Source: Oscillospiraceae bacterium (GTDB lineage: Bacteria > Bacillota_A > Clostridia > Oscillospirales > Ruminococcaceae). From it: a DNA stretch of 5,663 nt. Location of the stretch: positions 1 through 5,663 of the forward strand of contig JAGBFE010000325.1 of the NCBI GenBank assembly GCA_018109965.1, read 5' to 3'. Of the stretch, positions 5,362 through 5,663 are shown in pieces (position 1 is the first letter of the stretch; the number at the start of each line of letters is the position of its first letter). The position numbers and the translations under genes are program-made. A model generated the notes under the pieces. It worked only from the letters and a program-made list of their open reading frames with translations. It searched no databases and had not been told where the DNA came from.

Positions 5362-5663
5362 ATGAACAAAAAGAAATTTACTGTGCGTGATATGGCAATG
5401 ATTGGTGTTATGGCTGCCATAGTTTTTGTAGGCAACAACATCCAGCTGCCAAAAATCCCAACACCTCTCGGCCCAACACGTATCCACATCGGCAATGTTA
5501 TGTGTATTCTTGCAGGGCTGCTGTTCGGTGCGGTGCCGGGCGGTCTTGCTGCAGGTATCGGCGGTGCTATATATGACCTTATGGACCCGTTTTATGCAAA
5601 GGAATTCTGGATTACATTTATCCTCAAGTTTGTAATGGGCTGGGTTGCAGGTTTTATTGCAAA
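5362..5663 (+). CDS. ECF transporter S component (substrate-binding membrane subunit), partial at 3' end
   Basis: Only the first 100 codons are present and the frame is open at the window edge. Known S components are integral membrane proteins of about 170-220 aa that capture a vitamin or similar small molecule and use a shared EcfA-EcfA'-EcfT energising module. No module genes are in the window. The N-terminus MNKKKFTVRDMAM leads into a hydrophobic segment at about 11-27. A conserved-looking PTPLGPTRIHIGN block follows at 33-44, then segments at about 45-58 (LAGLLFGAV) and 59-75 (GGLAAGIGGAIYDL), and another from about 84 to the edge. The LLFG-x-x-x-GG-x-AA-G-x-G pattern with a following YDL is typical of the broad ECF S family. 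The start is fixed by AGGA at 5350-5353, 8 nt before the ATG. The substrate cannot be told from this part. A role in vitamin B6 uptake would fit a MocR neighbour but is speculation, because a terminator and a separate promoter lie between them. Confidence 0.85.
   Translation, partial: MNKKKFTVRDMAMIGVMAAIVFVGNNIQLPKIPTPLGPTRIHIGNVMCILAGLLFGAVPGGLAAGIGGAIYDLMDPFYAKEFWITFILKFVMGWVAGFIA

Noticed and set aside
5292..5495. 67-aa - strand frame opposite the transporter start
   Set aside because: It is antisense to a recognisable ECF S component, crosses its promoter, and has no supporting signals.

Overview
The window looks like a chromosomal segment of a low-to-mid-GC Gram-positive anaerobe in class Clostridia, possibly of the Oscillospiraceae/Ruminococcaceae type. 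The pointers are a T-box leader in front of an aminoacyl-tRNA synthetase gene, strong GGAGG-type ribosome binding sites, sigma-A-like promoters, U-tract terminators, and an energy-coupling factor (ECF) transporter S component. The species cannot be fixed from the sequence alone. All recognised genes are on the + strand.

Layout: (1) 1-262 is a tRNA-Ile-sensing T-box leader. Its stem I is cut at the base by the window edge. It has an ATC specifier, an antiterminator/terminator switch and a U-tract. (2) 318-3437 is ileS, a full-length isoleucyl-tRNA synthetase of 1039 aa. It looks like the eukaryote-like 'type 2' form, with canonical HIGH and KMSKS motifs and an intact-looking editing site. (3) 3438-3882 is a long intergenic stretch. 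It holds the ileS terminator, a group of imperfect hairpins that look like an intergenic repeat, and a well-formed promoter with a perfect inverted repeat over its -10 box. (4) 3883-4971 is a MocR-like regulator: a GntR winged helix fused to an aminotransferase-fold domain. The Schiff-base lysine is Glu, and the protein ends well before the usual C-terminus. (5) 5008-5139 is a 43-codon ORF with a strong ribosome binding site, predicted to encode a one-helix membrane peptide in the same transcription unit as the regulator. A terminator follows. (6) From 5362 to the window end is the first 100 codons of an ECF S component, with its own promoter.

Three transcription units are inferred. The first is T-box-ileS, switched by uncharged tRNA-Ile. 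The second is regulator plus small membrane peptide, probably autoregulated through the 3818-3834 inverted repeat. The third is the ECF S component, which may be controlled through a second inverted repeat at 5277-5293. The regulator/peptide unit is the least ordinary part of the window: a probably PLP-independent MocR derivative paired with an undescribed membrane peptide, next to a vitamin-type transporter.
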